In this document: positions 32,508 to 42,437 of the stretch, in pieces
Layout of the letters: each line of letters opens with the position of its first letter
Numbering within the stretch: the stretch's first letter is position 1
Source: Nitrospira sp.
GTDB lineage: Bacteria; Nitrospirota; Nitrospiria; Nitrospirales; Nitrospiraceae
Direction: 5' to 3'
DNA length: 49,126 bases
NCBI GenBank assembly: GCA_009594995.1
Contig: VOPR01000001.1
Location: forward strand, 1 to 49,126
The notes under the pieces: model-generated
What the model was told of the DNA's origin: nothing
Seen by the model: the letters and a program-made list of their open reading frames with translations, nothing else
The model's database searches: none
Made by a program: the position numbers and the translations under genes

Positions 32508-33048
32508 TGTCCAGGACTTGGAATTGCTCAATGTCCATTTTTCCGAGCAGCCCCTTGCCGGTAACTTGCAACCCGTGTCCTTGAATGGTGACAGGGTCTG
32601 GAGTTTGAATTTCATGCCGCGCATCAGTCCATACAAGATGATTTGTCTGAATGGTATAGCCACTTTGAGTCTCAACTACAATCGGCGTGGTTCGGTTCGA
32701 CAGCTGAAAGTTTTTCGTTTGGGTGTCCAGCGTGCCCTCCTCGCCGGACAAGGTCAGCTCTTTTCCCTGGAGTCCGTAGAGGGTGATCTGCACGTTGCTG
32801 AGGACTGCTCGGCTCTCCTTCTCATATAGGCGAGCCTGCTCAGCTTGTACCTTCCATTGAACGAGGTCGCCTTTTGTCTGGGTAAAGGTGAAGTCCTGAA
32901 TACGGGCATCGGCCGTCTCGGAACCGACCGGTGTAACCGAGCGAGACGAGGAGCCGGGATTGGAGCGTGTGATGAGCAAATACCCAAGAAATGCTGCAAG
33001 AACCACACTGAGAGCTAGAAGACCTCGCCGAACCCAACGTTCCCACAT
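32476..33048 (-). CDS. lptC: LPS export protein LptC
   Basis: 190 residues: a single N-terminal membrane helix (about 8-27) and an OstA-like periplasmic beta-jellyroll (DFTFTQTKGDLVQWKVQAEQARLY, EGTLDTQTKNFQL). It receives LPS from LptBFG and hands it to LptA. It is the first gene of the lptCAB-rpoN-hpf-rapZ cluster, behind its own promoter. Confidence 0.88.
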   Translation of the reverse strand: MWERWVRRGLLALSVVLAAFLGYLLITRSNPGSSSRSVTPVGSETADARIQDFTFTQTKGDLVQWKVQAEQARLYEKESRAVLSNVQITLYGLQGKELTLSGEEGTLDTQTKNFQLSNRTTPIVVETQSGYTIQTNHLVWTDARHEIQTPDPVTIQGHGLQVTGKGLLGKMDIEQFQVLDNVRVDVVPAS

Positions 33049-33100
33049 GGAAAAAAGCCCCTAATTTAAAGAGCTTCCCAGGTCAGAGCCTGGTGGCATG

Positions 33101-33129
33101 ATAGTAGCATTCCACCAAAGCCAAGTAAA
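33101..33129 (-). promoter_or_regulatory. Promoter of the lptC cluster
   Basis: TTTACT (33129-33124) and TACTAT (33106-33101) with a 17-base spacer on the minus strand. A short hairpin, CCAGG/CCTGG with a 6-base loop (33078-33093), lies in the 5' UTR; its loop begins with C, so it is not ANTAR-like. Confidence 0.6.
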
Positions 33130-33196
33130 CAAACAGACTGACTATGGCCTAGGAAAATGATGTGAATTGCAACGAGAAGAACGATGAGGAAGGATC

Positions 33197-33232
33197 GAAT
33201 GCCACGACGACGTAAGAGTCGTCGTGGCATTC
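33197..33232 (-). terminator. Hairpin after rplQ
   Basis: GAATGCCACGACGAC and its complement form a perfect 15-bp stem with a 6-base loop, 7 bases beyond the rplQ stop codon. The U-run is poor (GATCCTTCC follows), but position and strength make it the likely end of the ribosomal/alpha operon. Confidence 0.75.
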
Positions 33233-33238
33233 TCGCAC

Positions 33239-33685
33239 TTAGCTTTCTGCAGGGGCAGAACTTTTTTCTGTCGACTCTTTTTTCTCCGCCACCGCAGTTT
33301 CGGTGGAAGGTACCGCCTTCGGCTTCTCCGGTCTGGTCACCAATTCAATGGCAACCATTTCAGCCGCATCTCCGATTCGACGGCGGGTTCGGATGATACG
33401 TGTGTAGCCTCCCGGACGATTTTGGAATCGTGATGCGACGTCACTGAATAATTTCGACACCACGTCTTTGCTCCGTAAGAAGCTCAGAGCGCGACGGCGA
33501 GCCGGCAAGGTCCCCTCTTTGCCAAGGGAGATCATTCGATCAGTAAAGCCACGGATTTCCTTGGCCTTGGCTTCCGTCGTTTCGATTCGCTCATGCTCCA
33601 ACAACGAAGTCACGAGACTCCGGAACAAAGCCCATCGGTGTTTGGTTTGACGTCCGAGCTGTCGACCCTTCTTTTTGTGGCGCAC
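33239..33685 (-). CDS. rplQ: 50S ribosomal protein L17
   Basis: 148 residues. The start [24 protein letters not shown] is diagnostic. After the conserved domain (to about residue 120) comes a Lys/Glu/Ala-rich tail of about 25 residues. It is the last gene of the alpha operon, 18 bases after rpoA. Confidence 0.98.
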   Translation of the reverse strand: MRHKKKGRQLGRQTKHRWALFRSLVTSLLEHERIETTEAKAKEIRGFTDRMISLGKEGTLPARRRALSFLRSKDVVSKLFSDVASRFQNRPGGYTRIIRTRRRIGDAAEMVAIELVTRPEKPKAVPSTETAVAEKKESTEKSSAPAES

Positions 33686-33703
33686 GGTAGTCCTGTTCCT
33701 TTC

Positions 33704-34705
33704 TTACTCTGAACGCACGCCCGCGTCGCCTGACGGCAAGGCGTCGACTTTCATTCCAAGGCTCAGTCCCATTTCGGTCAGGATTTCCTTGATTTCATTG
33801 AGCGATTTCTTCCCGAAATTCTTGGTCTTTAACATCTCCGCTTCAGTCTTTTGCACCAAATCGGCGATCGTCTTGATATTGGCGTTCTTGAGGCAGTTGG
33901 CCGCGCGAACCGACAATTCCAGCTCATTGACGCTGCGATAAAGATTCTTGTTCACTTCATCAGACAGATCTTCGCTGCCTGCCGAAGGCTTCGCATCGGA
34001 ACGCTCTTCCGGATTGATGAAGATGTCGAGATGTTCACGCAGAATCCCCGCCGCGTTGGACAACGCATCGCGCGGAGAAATCGTGCCATCTGTCCAAATC
34101 TCAAGGGTCAGCTTGTCATAGTCGGTCATACGGCCGACACGGGCATTCTCGACATGAAAGTTCACCCGCTTGATCGGGGAGAAGATCGAGTCGATGGCAA
34201 TCACGCCGATCGGCAGGCCTTCTTCCTTATTACGCTCAGCCGGCACGAAGCCACGGCCATGCTTGATGGTCATTTCCATATCAAGCGCAGCATCCTTGTC
34301 CAGCGTCGCGATGTGCAAATCCGGCGTGAGGATAGTCACGTCCCCATCGTGCGTAATGTCGGATCCCTTTGCTTCGCCCGGGCCCTTTTTCTTGAGGCGA
34401 ATGGTTTTCGGCTTGTCACCTTGCAACGCTAACCGGAGGCTCTTCACATTCAAGATAATGGATGTCACGTCCTCGGTGACGCCTGGAATCGTGGAGAACT
34501 CGTGCAACACGCCTTCAATCTTGACGGTCGTCACCGCAGCCCCCGTCAAGGAGGACAACAACACACGGCGCAGGGAGTTTCCCACCGTCGTGCCGAACCC
34601 TCGCTCAAATGCCTCGGTCGTAAATCTGCCGAATGTCGGGGAAAGAGTGTCCTTATCGACTTCCACCCGCATGGGGATCTGAAAGTCTTTCATCGCTTTA
34701 ATCAT
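33704..34705 (-). CDS. rpoA: RNA polymerase subunit alpha
   Basis: 333 residues, normal length. The N-terminal dimerisation domain contains [18 protein letters not shown]; the C-terminal domain (about 250-320) has the helix-hairpin-helix [15 protein letters not shown] and [11 protein letters not shown]. The first ATG (34705) has GGGGGAG upstream, so the first four residues MIKA are kept. Confidence 0.98.
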   Translation of the reverse strand: MIKAMKDFQIPMRVEVDKDTLSPTFGRFTTEAFERGFGTTVGNSLRRVLLSSLTGAAVTTVKIEGVLHEFSTIPGVTEDVTSIILNVKSLRLALQGDKPKTIRLKKKGPGEAKGSDITHDGDVTILTPDLHIATLDKDAALDMEMTIKHGRGFVPAERNKEEGLPIGVIAIDSIFSPIKRVNFHVENARVGRMTDYDKLTLEIWTDGTISPRDALSNAAGILREHLDIFINPEERSDAKPSAGSEDLSDEVNKNLYRSVNELELSVRAANCLKNANIKTIADLVQKTEAEMLKTKNFGKKSLNEIKEILTEMGLSLGMKVDALPSGDAGVRSE

Positions 34706-34789
34706 GACTCCCCCTTCATTAACTCGTGTGTGCCTATATATCGCTCAGCAGTGGCTGGATTAGCCCGATGCACATCCAGCCAAGCTTTT

Positions 34790-35416
34790 CTATCGTGAGT
34801 ACAATTCGACGACCATCTGCTCATTCACAGGCAACACAATATGTTCCTTGGTCGGTAAGGACCGGATGGTGCCTTTGCAGGCCGCCCTGTCCAGCTCGAG
34901 CCATTCCGGAATGCCGCGACCGTCGACGGCCGCAAGCGCCCCTTGGATCGGGAGTAATTCACGGCTTTTCTGTCGGACTTCGATGGAGTCACCAGCCTTC
35001 ACCAGGGCACCGGGCGCCTTGACCTTGCGACCGTTGATCATCAAGTGACCATGGTTGACCAACTGCCGGGCCTCTTTTCGCGAGGCTCCGAAGCCGAGCC
35101 GATACACCACATTGTCTAACCGGCATTCCAGGAGACGCAGCAACGTATCGCCCGTCACCCCTGCTTGCCGTTCTGCGCGCTCAAAAATGCCGCGGAACTG
35201 GCACTCCTGGAGGCCATAAATCCTCTTGAGCTTCTGTTTTTCGCGCAACTGTAAACTGTAATCCGACGTCCGTTGACGAGCCTGACCATGCTGTCCAGGG
35301 GGATAACTCCGGCGCTCAATCGCGCACTTTTCGGTCATACAACGAGACCCCTTCAAAAAGAGCTTCTCGCCCTCTCTCCGGCACAAGCGGCAGACAGGTC
35401 CACTATATTTTGCCAC
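34790..35416 (-). CDS. rpsD: 30S ribosomal protein S4
   Basis: 208 residues. It is of the zinc-binding (C+) kind: CRLCRREG near residues 9-16 with further Cys at about 26 and 31. The S4 RNA-binding domain (LDNVVYRLGFGASRKEARQLVNHGH) is present. It binds 16S rRNA early in assembly. Confidence 0.98.
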   Translation of the reverse strand: MAKYSGPVCRLCRREGEKLFLKGSRCMTEKCAIERRSYPPGQHGQARQRTSDYSLQLREKQKLKRIYGLQECQFRGIFERAERQAGVTGDTLLRLLECRLDNVVYRLGFGASRKEARQLVNHGHLMINGRKVKAPGALVKAGDSIEVRQKSRELLPIQGALAAVDGRGIPEWLELDRAACKGTIRSLPTKEHIVLPVNEQMVVELYSR

Positions 35417-35497
35417 GCTACTACCCCTCCTCTACCTCAACAACTCAAGTACGACCGAATCAGGAATTACATTCTATTGAAGATGCCCGGACCTCTC

Positions 35498-35881
35498 CTA
35501 CACACGCCGACGCTTCGGCGGTCGGCATCCGTTGTGAGGAATCGGGGTCACGTCGCGAATCAAATTGATGCGCAATCCGGCGCTTTGCAGTGAACGAATC
35601 GCGGACTCACGTCCAGCACCAGGCCCATTGACGTATACGTCAACCTGGCGCATGCCGTTCTCCATGGCCTTCCTCGCCGCAGCCTCTCCGGCACGTTGCG
35701 CGGCAAAGGGCGTGCTCTTGCGAGACCCCTTAAACCCTTGATTGCCAGAACTGGCCCATACCACCGTGTTACCACTCATATCGGTAATGGTGACAATCGT
35801 ATTATTGAACGATGCTTGAACGTGAGCCACTCCGCTCTGGACAATCTTACGTTCCTTCTTTTTGCCCTTCTTCACACTCAT
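35498..35881 (-). CDS. rpsK: 30S ribosomal protein S11
   Basis: 127 residues. [21 protein letters not shown] and the C-terminal [18 protein letters not shown] are diagnostic. Alpha operon, between rpsM and rpsD. Confidence 0.98.
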   Translation of the reverse strand: MSVKKGKKKERKIVQSGVAHVQASFNNTIVTITDMSGNTVVWASSGNQGFKGSRKSTPFAAQRAGEAAARKAMENGMRQVDVYVNGPGAGRESAIRSLQSAGLRINLIRDVTPIPHNGCRPPKRRRV

Positions 35882-35922
35882 AGAATCTCCCTCAGCGCAT
35901 GGCGCCTGATCGGTCTAGTCTC

Positions 35923-36312
35923 TTATGCTCTGGAACCAGCGGGCTTCTGCGGTTTGCTCCCGACACCCGAACGTCTTCCCTTACGGGTGCGTGCATTTGT
36001 TTTGGTCCGCTGTCCGCGAACAGGCAACCCTTTGCGATGCCGAAGCCCACGAAATGTTCCCGTATCCACCAATCGCTTGATGTTCATCGACACTTCTTTG
36101 CGCAAGTCACCTTCAACGCGGTAGTCACGTTCGATCACTTCGCGAATCTTCACAATCTTGTCTTCACTTACGTCTTTGACACGAATGGACCCGTCGACCC
36201 CGGCCTTCTTGAGGATCGCCTGAGCGGCGACGCGGCCGATCCCGAACACATAGGTCAAACCGATCTCAATGCGTTTGTCTTTTGGCAAATCTACGCCAGC
36301 AATACGTGCCAT
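35923..36312 (-). CDS. rpsM: 30S ribosomal protein S13
   Basis: 129 residues. The start [26 protein letters not shown] and the basic C-terminus ([22 protein letters not shown]) are diagnostic. It follows rpmJ after 134 bases in which no further gene is visible. Confidence 0.98.
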   Translation of the reverse strand: MARIAGVDLPKDKRIEIGLTYVFGIGRVAAQAILKKAGVDGSIRVKDVSEDKIVKIREVIERDYRVEGDLRKEVSMNIKRLVDTGTFRGLRHRKGLPVRGQRTKTNARTRKGRRSGVGSKPQKPAGSRA

Positions 36313-36446
36313 AATTACCCCCTAATTTCTTTCTTAGATCGCATCATGAGCTGGCTTGGCAAGCTCTGAGGACCTGATTCCATGGTCGGACAACCAGATC
36401 CACACCCGAAACCGCTACCACCCTTGCCAAGGCAACCCACATTCGG

Positions 36447-36560
36447 TCATCCCTGTCGTTGTTTATGACGAGGATTGGCGCACAACACACGAACGACCCC
36501 ACGTCTGCGGACCACTTTACATTTTGCACAAATCGGCTTAACTGACGACTTGACCTTCAT
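36447..36560 (-). CDS. rpmJ: 50S ribosomal protein L36
   Basis: A 37-residue protein read directly from the minus strand: [19 protein letters not shown] at the start and NPRHKQRQG at the end. The zinc ligands are C11, C14, C27 and H32. It lies between infA and rpsM, its usual place. Confidence 0.95.
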   Translation of the reverse strand: MKVKSSVKPICAKCKVVRRRGVVRVLCANPRHKQRQG

Positions 36561-36578
36561 AGCAATTCCATTTCTCCA

Positions 36579-36797
36579 CTACTTGAAGCGATAGGTAATC
36601 CGGCCCCTTGTCAAATCATAGGGCGACAATTGAATGGTCACCTTATCGCCGGGAAGGATCCGGATGAAATGCATCCGCATTTTTCCGGAAATATGTGCCA
36701 AAATTCGGTGCCCGTTTTCCAACTCTACGCGAAACATCGCATTCGGGAGGGTCTCAGCCACAGTGCCGGTCACTTCTATGACATCTTCTTTTGGCAC
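36579..36797 (-). CDS. infA: Translation initiation factor IF-1
   Basis: 72 residues, exact usual length. An OB fold with [21 protein letters not shown] and GRITYRFK at the C-terminus. Between map and rpmJ. Confidence 0.98.
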   Translation of the reverse strand: MPKEDVIEVTGTVAETLPNAMFRVELENGHRILAHISGKMRMHFIRILPGDKVTIQLSPYDLTRGRITYRFK

Positions 36798-36818
36798 GTA
36801 TCGGTACGCCTCCCAGTT

Positions 36819-37574
36819 TTAATGTGACAACTGTGACAGAATCTTCGCCGGGCCATTCGGCTGGATGGCGATCGTGTGCTCAAAGTGAGCCGACCAGCGA
36901 CCATCCTGAGTGACCGCGGTCCATCGATCTTCCAGAATACGAATGGCACTGCCCCCCATATTCACCATCGGTTCGATAGCCAATACCATACCGACCTGGA
37001 GGCGTGGCCCCTGTCCAGGCCGACCATAATTCGGGACCTGCGGCTCTTCGTGCAGCTGCCTTCCTATGCCATGCCCGACAAATTCTGTGACGACGGCGAA
37101 GCCAGCCTCTTCCACATGGGTCTGTATAGCATGAGAGACATCCGAAAGGCGATTCCCGACTACGGCTTTTGCAATTCCATGGTACATGGCTTCTTCGGTC
37201 ACCTGAATAAGCCGCAATGCCTCCGAGCTTGCAGCACCAACCGGGACGGTCACGGCTGAGTCTCCGTAGAAACCGGAGACGATAGCACCCAGATCGAGCC
37301 CAATGATGTCGCCTTCCTTCAGACGACGCTTTGAGGGAATCCCATGAACAACCTGTTCGTTAACCGACGCACAAAGCGTTTTGGGATAGTTGCGATACCC
37401 CTTGAAGGCAGGAATGGCTCCCCGACCACGAATGGCCTCTTCAGCCATACGGTCCAGATCATCGGTCGTAATACCCGGAGCCACTTTCCCTTTTAACAGC
37501 TCTAACACTTCGGCCACGACGCGGGAGGCTTGCGCCATCAATGTAACCTCGTCCGGCGTCTTAAATACGATCAT
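36819..37574 (-). CDS. map: Methionine aminopeptidase, type I
   Basis: 251 residues. It removes N-terminal methionine. The metal ligands fit the segments GLDLGAIVSGFYGDSAVTVPVG (two Asp), EFVGHGIGRQLHEEPQVPNYG (His) and AIEPMVNMG (Glu), plus a final Glu in AHFEHTIAI. The ATG overlaps the adk stop by 4 bases. Confidence 0.97.
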   Translation of the reverse strand: MIVFKTPDEVTLMAQASRVVAEVLELLKGKVAPGITTDDLDRMAEEAIRGRGAIPAFKGYRNYPKTLCASVNEQVVHGIPSKRRLKEGDIIGLDLGAIVSGFYGDSAVTVPVGAASSEALRLIQVTEEAMYHGIAKAVVGNRLSDVSHAIQTHVEEAGFAVVTEFVGHGIGRQLHEEPQVPNYGRPGQGPRLQVGMVLAIEPMVNMGGSAIRILEDRWTAVTQDGRWSAHFEHTIAIQPNGPAKILSQLSH

Positions 37575-38227
37575 TTAGCGCCGAGCCCGACCAGCACTGT
37601 CGAAAGCCTGCCGTACACAAGGCCCATGTCGCCAGAACCATCAAGATCACTCAAGGCATTCTTAGCCTGATAATACGCAATGAGCGGGGCGGTTTGTTCG
37701 TCATAAACCTTCAAACGCGCTTCGATAGTCTCAGGCTTATCATCACTCCGTTGAACAAGGGCAGCTCCGCACCGATCACATTGGCCACTGACCTTCGGGG
37801 CTGCAAAGTCGATATGAAACACGCTTTGACACTTCGGGCAGCTGCGTCGCCCACTCAACCGTTTCACAACATCGGTCCGGGAGACGCGAAAATTAATTAC
37901 CCGGTCGAGCTTGAGGCCTTTATCTTTGAGAATGGCGCTTAATTCCTCGGCTTGCGGAACAGTTCTCGGGAAGCCGTCGAGAACAAAACCAGCCTGGCAC
38001 GATGGATCGGCAAGCTTGTCACGAACCATGCCGATCACCACAGCATCAGGCACGAGCTTCCCAGCATCCATGCTCTTCTTCGCTTCGATACCTAACGCGG
38101 TCTGATTTTTCACCGCCTCGCGCAGGAGATCACCGGTTGAGATCTTAGGCCACCCAAACTGAGCAGTCACCCGATCAGCCTGTGTACCTTTTCCAACCCC
38201 TGGAGCGCCGAGAAAGACGAGTCGCAT
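37571..38227 (-). CDS. adk: Adenylate kinase
   Basis: 218 residues, long-lid form. P-loop GAPGVGKGTQ (about 7-16), and a lid with four cysteines in CPKCQSVFH...CDRCGAAL, so it probably binds zinc. The DGFPRT motif is present. It lies 9 bases downstream of secY. Confidence 0.97.
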   Translation of the reverse strand: MRLVFLGAPGVGKGTQADRVTAQFGWPKISTGDLLREAVKNQTALGIEAKKSMDAGKLVPDAVVIGMVRDKLADPSCQAGFVLDGFPRTVPQAEELSAILKDKGLKLDRVINFRVSRTDVVKRLSGRRSCPKCQSVFHIDFAAPKVSGQCDRCGAALVQRSDDKPETIEARLKVYDEQTAPLIAYYQAKNALSDLDGSGDMGLVYGRLSTVLVGLGAK

Positions 38228-38236
38228 TACTTGGTC

Positions 38237-39550
38237 CTACGATGTTCTGCCGCGAAGTTTTCCCTTTTGAAGGAATCCATCGTAATTGCGGTTCAAAAGA
38301 TGGGACTCAATCTGTTGGGCAGTATCCAACCCCACGCCGATGACAATTAACAACGAAGTACCGCCAAAGTAGAACGGCATATTCAGTTTATAGATCAAAA
38401 ACTCAGGGATCACACAGACGATTGCCAGGTAGATAGCACCAGCAAACGTAATCTTTGTGAGCACCGAGTAGATATAATCTGAAGTCCGTTGGCCTGGTCG
38501 GATACCGGGCACAAACCCACCATATTTTTTCAGGTTGTCGGCCATATCAACAGGATTCATGACGACCGCGGTATAGAAGAAGCAAAAAAACACGATCAGG
38601 CCGACATACATCAGCGTATACAGGAGTGATCCTGGGGCCAACTGCGACCCGATGGCCTTAATCCATGGGGTCTCAAAAAAACCGGCGATCGTTGCAGGAA
38701 ATGCAATAATCGAGGAGGCAAAAATTGGCGGAATAACCCCGGCCGTATTGATCTTGAGGGGAATGTGAGTGCTCTGTCCACCATACACCCTACGACCGAT
38801 AACGCGCTTCGCGTATTGAACAGGAACCTTCCTCCGGCCACTCTCGAGAAATACAATGGCCGCAACCACACCGAACATGATGACCGTCAAGACGACCAAC
38901 AGTGGGAAGCTTAATTGCCCAACCTTATAAAGATCGAACGTCTGAGCAACCGCCGCAGGGAGACGTGCCACGATACCGGCGAAAATAATCAGAGAAATAC
39001 CGTTACCAATACCGCGTTCGGTAATTTGCTCACCCAGCCACATGAGGAAGCCGGTACCAGCGCAGAGGGTGATTACGGTCATAAACCGGAATCCCCATCC
39101 CGGGCTTAATACAAAGGCTCCCTGATTCATTTGCTCGAGACCGACAGCAATCCCGAAGCCCTGAATCAGCGCAATGACAATTGTTCCGAATCGCGTGTAC
39201 TGAATAATTTTCTTGCGGCCGCGCTCACCCTCTTTTGCCAGTTTAGACAGGTGCGGTATGACGACGGTCAGCAATTGAAGGATAATCGATGCGCTGATGT
39301 AGGGCATAATGCCCAATGCGAAGATAGTCAGACGCGAAAGAGAGCCGCCGGAGAAAATATCCAAAAATCCCAGAAGCGCGCCACCTTGCTTCTGGAGAAA
39401 TTCTGATAAAGCTTCGCCGTTGATACCTGGCGTGGGAATGTGGGCGCCGACACGGTAAACAATCAGCATACCCAGCGTGAACAACACGCGAGTCCGCAGC
39501 TCAGGAATCTTGAAGATGTTTTGGAAACTGGTCAGCAGACGCTCAAACAC
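38237..39550 (-). CDS. secY: Protein translocase subunit SecY
   Basis: 437 residues with ten membrane segments. Signatures: GMLIVYRVGAHIPTPGI, the GIMPYISASIILQLL region, and VIGRRVYGGQSTHIPLKINTAGVIPPIFASS. The start is GTG (39550) overlapping the rplO stop, suggesting coupled translation. Confidence 0.98.
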   Translation of the reverse strand: MFERLLTSFQNIFKIPELRTRVLFTLGMLIVYRVGAHIPTPGINGEALSEFLQKQGGALLGFLDIFSGGSLSRLTIFALGIMPYISASIILQLLTVVIPHLSKLAKEGERGRKKIIQYTRFGTIVIALIQGFGIAVGLEQMNQGAFVLSPGWGFRFMTVITLCAGTGFLMWLGEQITERGIGNGISLIIFAGIVARLPAAVAQTFDLYKVGQLSFPLLVVLTVIMFGVVAAIVFLESGRRKVPVQYAKRVIGRRVYGGQSTHIPLKINTAGVIPPIFASSIIAFPATIAGFFETPWIKAIGSQLAPGSLLYTLMYVGLIVFFCFFYTAVVMNPVDMADNLKKYGGFVPGIRPGQRTSDYIYSVLTKITFAGAIYLAIVCVIPEFLIYKLNMPFYFGGTSLLIVIGVGLDTAQQIESHLLNRNYDGFLQKGKLRGRTS

Positions 39551-39992
39551 AGGGAATGACCTCGGCCCTCCCCCCGGCTGCCTGAATCTTTGCCTCGGCT
39601 GACTTACTGAACTTATGAGCCTGGACCACGAGGGGTTTCGTCAACTCCCCCTGGGCAAGGATCTTAATAAGCTCTCCTTTACGTCGAACAAGGCCTTCGT
39701 TCATCAAGAGTTGGGGCGTAATGGCTTCTGTCGTTTCCAGATCAGCCAGGCTTTTCAAGTTAATGATCGTGTATTCGGTTCGAAATTGATTCGTAAACCC
39801 GTACTTGGGTACTCGACGAATCAATGGCATCTGACCGCCCTCAAAGCCGGGACGCTTTCCGCCCCCTGACCGGGCTTTCAGACCCTTATGGCCCTTGGTC
39901 GCAGTCTTTCCATGGCCTGAACCTGGCCCACGGCCGATGCGTTTTGGTTTGTGCTTCGCTCCACGAGAAGGAGCAAGATCATGCAACTTCAT
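39543..39992 (-). CDS. rplO: 50S ribosomal protein L15
   Basis: 149 residues. The start MKLHDLAPSRGAKHKPKRIG and the glycine-rich GRGPGSGHGKTATKGHKG region are diagnostic. Overlaps rpmD by 4 bases. Confidence 0.98.
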   Translation of the reverse strand: MKLHDLAPSRGAKHKPKRIGRGPGSGHGKTATKGHKGLKARSGGGKRPGFEGGQMPLIRRVPKYGFTNQFRTEYTIINLKSLADLETTEAITPQLLMNEGLVRRKGELIKILAQGELTKPLVVQAHKFSKSAEAKIQAAGGRAEVIPCV

Positions 39993-40198
39993 TGGGGACT
40001 CACTTCCAGTAAATAGCCTACTTTGGCAATCATGCCCTTAACCTGATCGGTAGCGGGGCGCGACACTGTGGCATTGAGTTTACGCAACCCTAACCCCCTG
40101 AGAACTAATCGATGTTTGAACGGGGTTCCGATCGGGCTCCGCTTCAGGGTAATCCGAAGACTCGGCTGAGCAGTCGTTGTCTTTTTTTCAGTAGCCAT
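39989..40198 (-). CDS. rpmD: 50S ribosomal protein L30
   Basis: 69 residues from the ATG at 40198 (MATEKKTTTAQPSLRITL); the longer open frame to 40264 overlaps rpsE and is rejected. The conserved SPIGTPFKHRLVLRGLGLRKLN is present. Confidence 0.96.
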   Translation of the reverse strand: MATEKKTTTAQPSLRITLKRSPIGTPFKHRLVLRGLGLRKLNATVSRPATDQVKGMIAKVGYLLEVSPQ

Positions 40199-40209
40199 GA
40201 AATATATAC

Positions 40210-40701
40210 CTACACTTCGCTTCCAACAGCGCGCCGTAATCGCATAGTCTCTTGCGGGTCGCACAGCTGTTGAAGTCCATTAAGAGTGGCCCTGACCGCA
40301 TTGAAAGGATTACCACGGCCCAACGTCTTCGCGATGATATTGTGAGCACCGGCCAATTCCACAACGGCTCGCACAGCACCGCCTGCAATAATTCCAGTTC
40401 CGTCGGCAGCGGGCTTGAGCATCACATGTTCGGCGCCAAAAAGCCCATGAACTTCATGTGGAATAGTCCCGCCCTTGATAGGCACACGGACCAAATGCTT
40501 CTTGGCCTGCTCGACAGCCTTGGAAATTGCCACGGGAACCTCAGCAGCTTTTCCCTTTCCAATACCGACATAGCCCTGGCCGTCGCCAACCACAACTAGG
40601 GCGCAAAAGTTGAAACGCTTGCCGCCCTTTACGACCTTTGCGACGCGGTTAATGAAAACCACTTTGTCTTTTAGACTCAATTCTTCGGGATTGACTCGCA
40701 C
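40210..40701 (-). CDS. rpsE: 30S ribosomal protein S5
   Basis: 163 residues with GTG start (40701) and GGAG about 10 bases upstream. Conserved [20 protein letters not shown] and [24 protein letters not shown] segments are present. Confidence 0.98.
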   Translation of the reverse strand: MRVNPEELSLKDKVVFINRVAKVVKGGKRFNFCALVVVGDGQGYVGIGKGKAAEVPVAISKAVEQAKKHLVRVPIKGGTIPHEVHGLFGAEHVMLKPAADGTGIIAGGAVRAVVELAGAHNIIAKTLGRGNPFNAVRATLNGLQQLCDPQETMRLRRAVGSEV

Positions 40702-40777
40702 AACGTCATTCTCCTTTAAGTCGTCTCATTTCTCTTGCTACGAGCAGAGGAGGGGCGACCTTCGCCGGGAACCATAC

Positions 40778-41143
40778 TTAAAACTGGAGACCGCCTTCAC
40801 GTGACGCGTCGGCCAAAGCCTTGACTCGTCCATGATACTGCCGTCCACCGCGATCAAATACGACCATAGAGACTTTGGCGGCCTTGGCCCGTTCGGCGAT
40901 CAGCTTTCCGACCGCTTTCGCGCCCTCAATGCTGCCGGTCGATTTCACTGCTTTTCGCAACGATTCATCCAATGTCGATGCCGCAGCGACGGTATGCCCA
41001 CGAAGGTCGTCAATAATCTGGGCATAGATATGAGAACGGCTGCGAAAGACGTTCAGCCGCGGACGATCGCTCGTCCCGACGACAGACTTCCTAACCCGTT
41101 GTTTACGTCGTGCTAATTTTCTATTTTTTTCTTGGGTATTCAT
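40778..41143 (-). CDS. rplR: 50S ribosomal protein L18
   Basis: 121 residues. [20 protein letters not shown] and the C-terminal [19 protein letters not shown] are diagnostic. It binds 5S rRNA. Confidence 0.98.
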   Translation of the reverse strand: MNTQEKNRKLARRKQRVRKSVVGTSDRPRLNVFRSRSHIYAQIIDDLRGHTVAAASTLDESLRKAVKSTGSIEGAKAVGKLIAERAKAAKVSMVVFDRGGRQYHGRVKALADASREGGLQF

Positions 41144-41154
41144 CAGAAGAGCCT

Positions 41155-41691
41155 CTACTTGCCGGTTTTGCCCGCTTTCTTTCTCAAGACTTCGCCGGCG
41201 TACCGAATTCCTTTTTGCTTGTACACGTCAGGGGGCTTAATTGAGCGAATGTTAGCTGCAACCTGGCCAACGAGACGCTTATCAACACCTTTAATGGAAA
41301 TGAGTGTCTGCTTGTCGACTTTCACGTCAATGCCCTGCGGAACTGTATAAGTCACAGGATTGATGTAGCCGACGTTGAAGCTCATCTCGCGTCCCTGGAG
41401 TTGGGCTTTGTATCCCACACCGGTTATCTCTAAAGATTTCTCATACCCTTTGGTCACGCCCTGAATAATATTGCTCAACTCTGCTCGGACCAGCCCGTGC
41501 ATCGCCCGGACATCGCGAGCATCACCTGTCCGATCGACAACAAGCTGCCCATCGGCAACTGCGACGCTCAAGCCATCGGTCAGCTTCCAATCGAGCTTAC
41601 CCATAGGGCCCTTGACCGATACGAGACGACCGGCGACTTTAACATCTACACCGGTTGGAACTGCAATTGGTTTCCGCCCTATCCTCGACAT
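41155..41691 (-). CDS. rplF: 50S ribosomal protein L6
   Basis: 178 residues. [17 protein letters not shown] at the start and the C-terminal [20 protein letters not shown] are diagnostic. Confidence 0.98.
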   Translation of the reverse strand: MSRIGRKPIAVPTGVDVKVAGRLVSVKGPMGKLDWKLTDGLSVAVADGQLVVDRTGDARDVRAMHGLVRAELSNIIQGVTKGYEKSLEITGVGYKAQLQGREMSFNVGYINPVTYTVPQGIDVKVDKQTLISIKGVDKRLVGQVAANIRSIKPPDVYKQKGIRYAGEVLRKKAGKTGK

Positions 41692-41748
41692 ACGAACCCC
41701 GTTACGTTACAGCGATCTCGGTTATTACTGCGTCTTTGCCGACTCGTT

Positions 41749-42144
41749 TTACCAGACCGAACAGAGAACCTCACCGCCCAACCCTGCCCGTCTCGAATCA
41801 CTGTCGGTCATAAGACCTTTCGAGGTTGAAATGACGGCCACACCGATCCCGTTCCTAACCTTTGGCACATCATCTCTCCCGACATACACACGACGTCCCG
41901 GCTTACTGATTCGGCGCATGCCAGTGATCATTGGACGCGCTTCTTCGACATATCGAAGCTGGACCGAGAAAATAGGGTGTCCATCCTCTTGCGTTTCACC
42001 GTACCCGAGGATAAATCCTTCTTTCCCAAGAATGTTCAGAATCTGCCGCTTCACTTTAGAAACCGGGACCTTGACCACATCCTGGCGACGACGAGCAGCA
42101 TTTCCTAGTCGCACCAACAAATCAGCAATCGGATCAGTAATCAT
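41749..42144 (-). CDS. rpsH: 30S ribosomal protein S8
   Basis: 131 residues. MITDPIADLLVRLGNAARR at the start and the C-terminal GLGGEVLCSVW are diagnostic. It is the usual spc-operon regulator in enterobacteria. Confidence 0.98.
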   Translation of the reverse strand: MITDPIADLLVRLGNAARRRQDVVKVPVSKVKRQILNILGKEGFILGYGETQEDGHPIFSVQLRYVEEARPMITGMRRISKPGRRVYVGRDDVPKVRNGIGVAVISTSKGLMTDSDSRRAGLGGEVLCSVW

Positions 42145-42189
42145 GCGTTCCTCTTTTACGCTTGCAGAGGCAAGCTTCCTCCAGGGCGA

Positions 42190-42375
42190 CTACCAGCTTG
42201 ACTTTCGCACTCCGGGAATCTCTCCCTTGAGGCTCAAAAATCTAAAACAAATACGGCACATGCGAAATCTTCGCAAAAATCCTCGCACGCGACCACATAA
42301 CCCACAACGATGGTAGTCACGACAAGAAAACTTGGATTTCACTGCCGCTTTATTCTTAAGCGCTAATCTTGACAC
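42190..42375 (-). CDS. rpsN: 30S ribosomal protein S14, zinc-binding type
   Basis: 61 residues with GTG start. CGLCGR and CRICFR give the four zinc-binding cysteines of the short (type Z) S14. Confidence 0.97.
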   Translation of the reverse strand: MSRLALKNKAAVKSKFSCRDYHRCGLCGRVRGFLRRFRMCRICFRFLSLKGEIPGVRKSSW

Positions 42376-42437
42376 AGAATCCCCCTTACTCGTGCCTTGG
42401 TCAGATAACTCACACGCCTACCTGGTTTTTCGTAAAC

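Noticed and set aside
33078..33093. Another ANTAR-type hairpin in the lptC 5' UTR
   Set aside because: The loop is CTCTGA, lacking A1, and there is no partner hairpin or terminator.
33197..33232. ANTAR-type hairpin because of a six-base loop
   Set aside because: The loop is TCTTAC on the minus strand and GTAAGA on the plus strand; neither has A1 with G4. It fits the end of the rplQ operon.
36313..36446. Possible extra gene between rpsM and rpmJ
   Set aside because: No frame with a start, a ribosome-binding site and ribosomal protein character was found; only untranslated spacer is seen.
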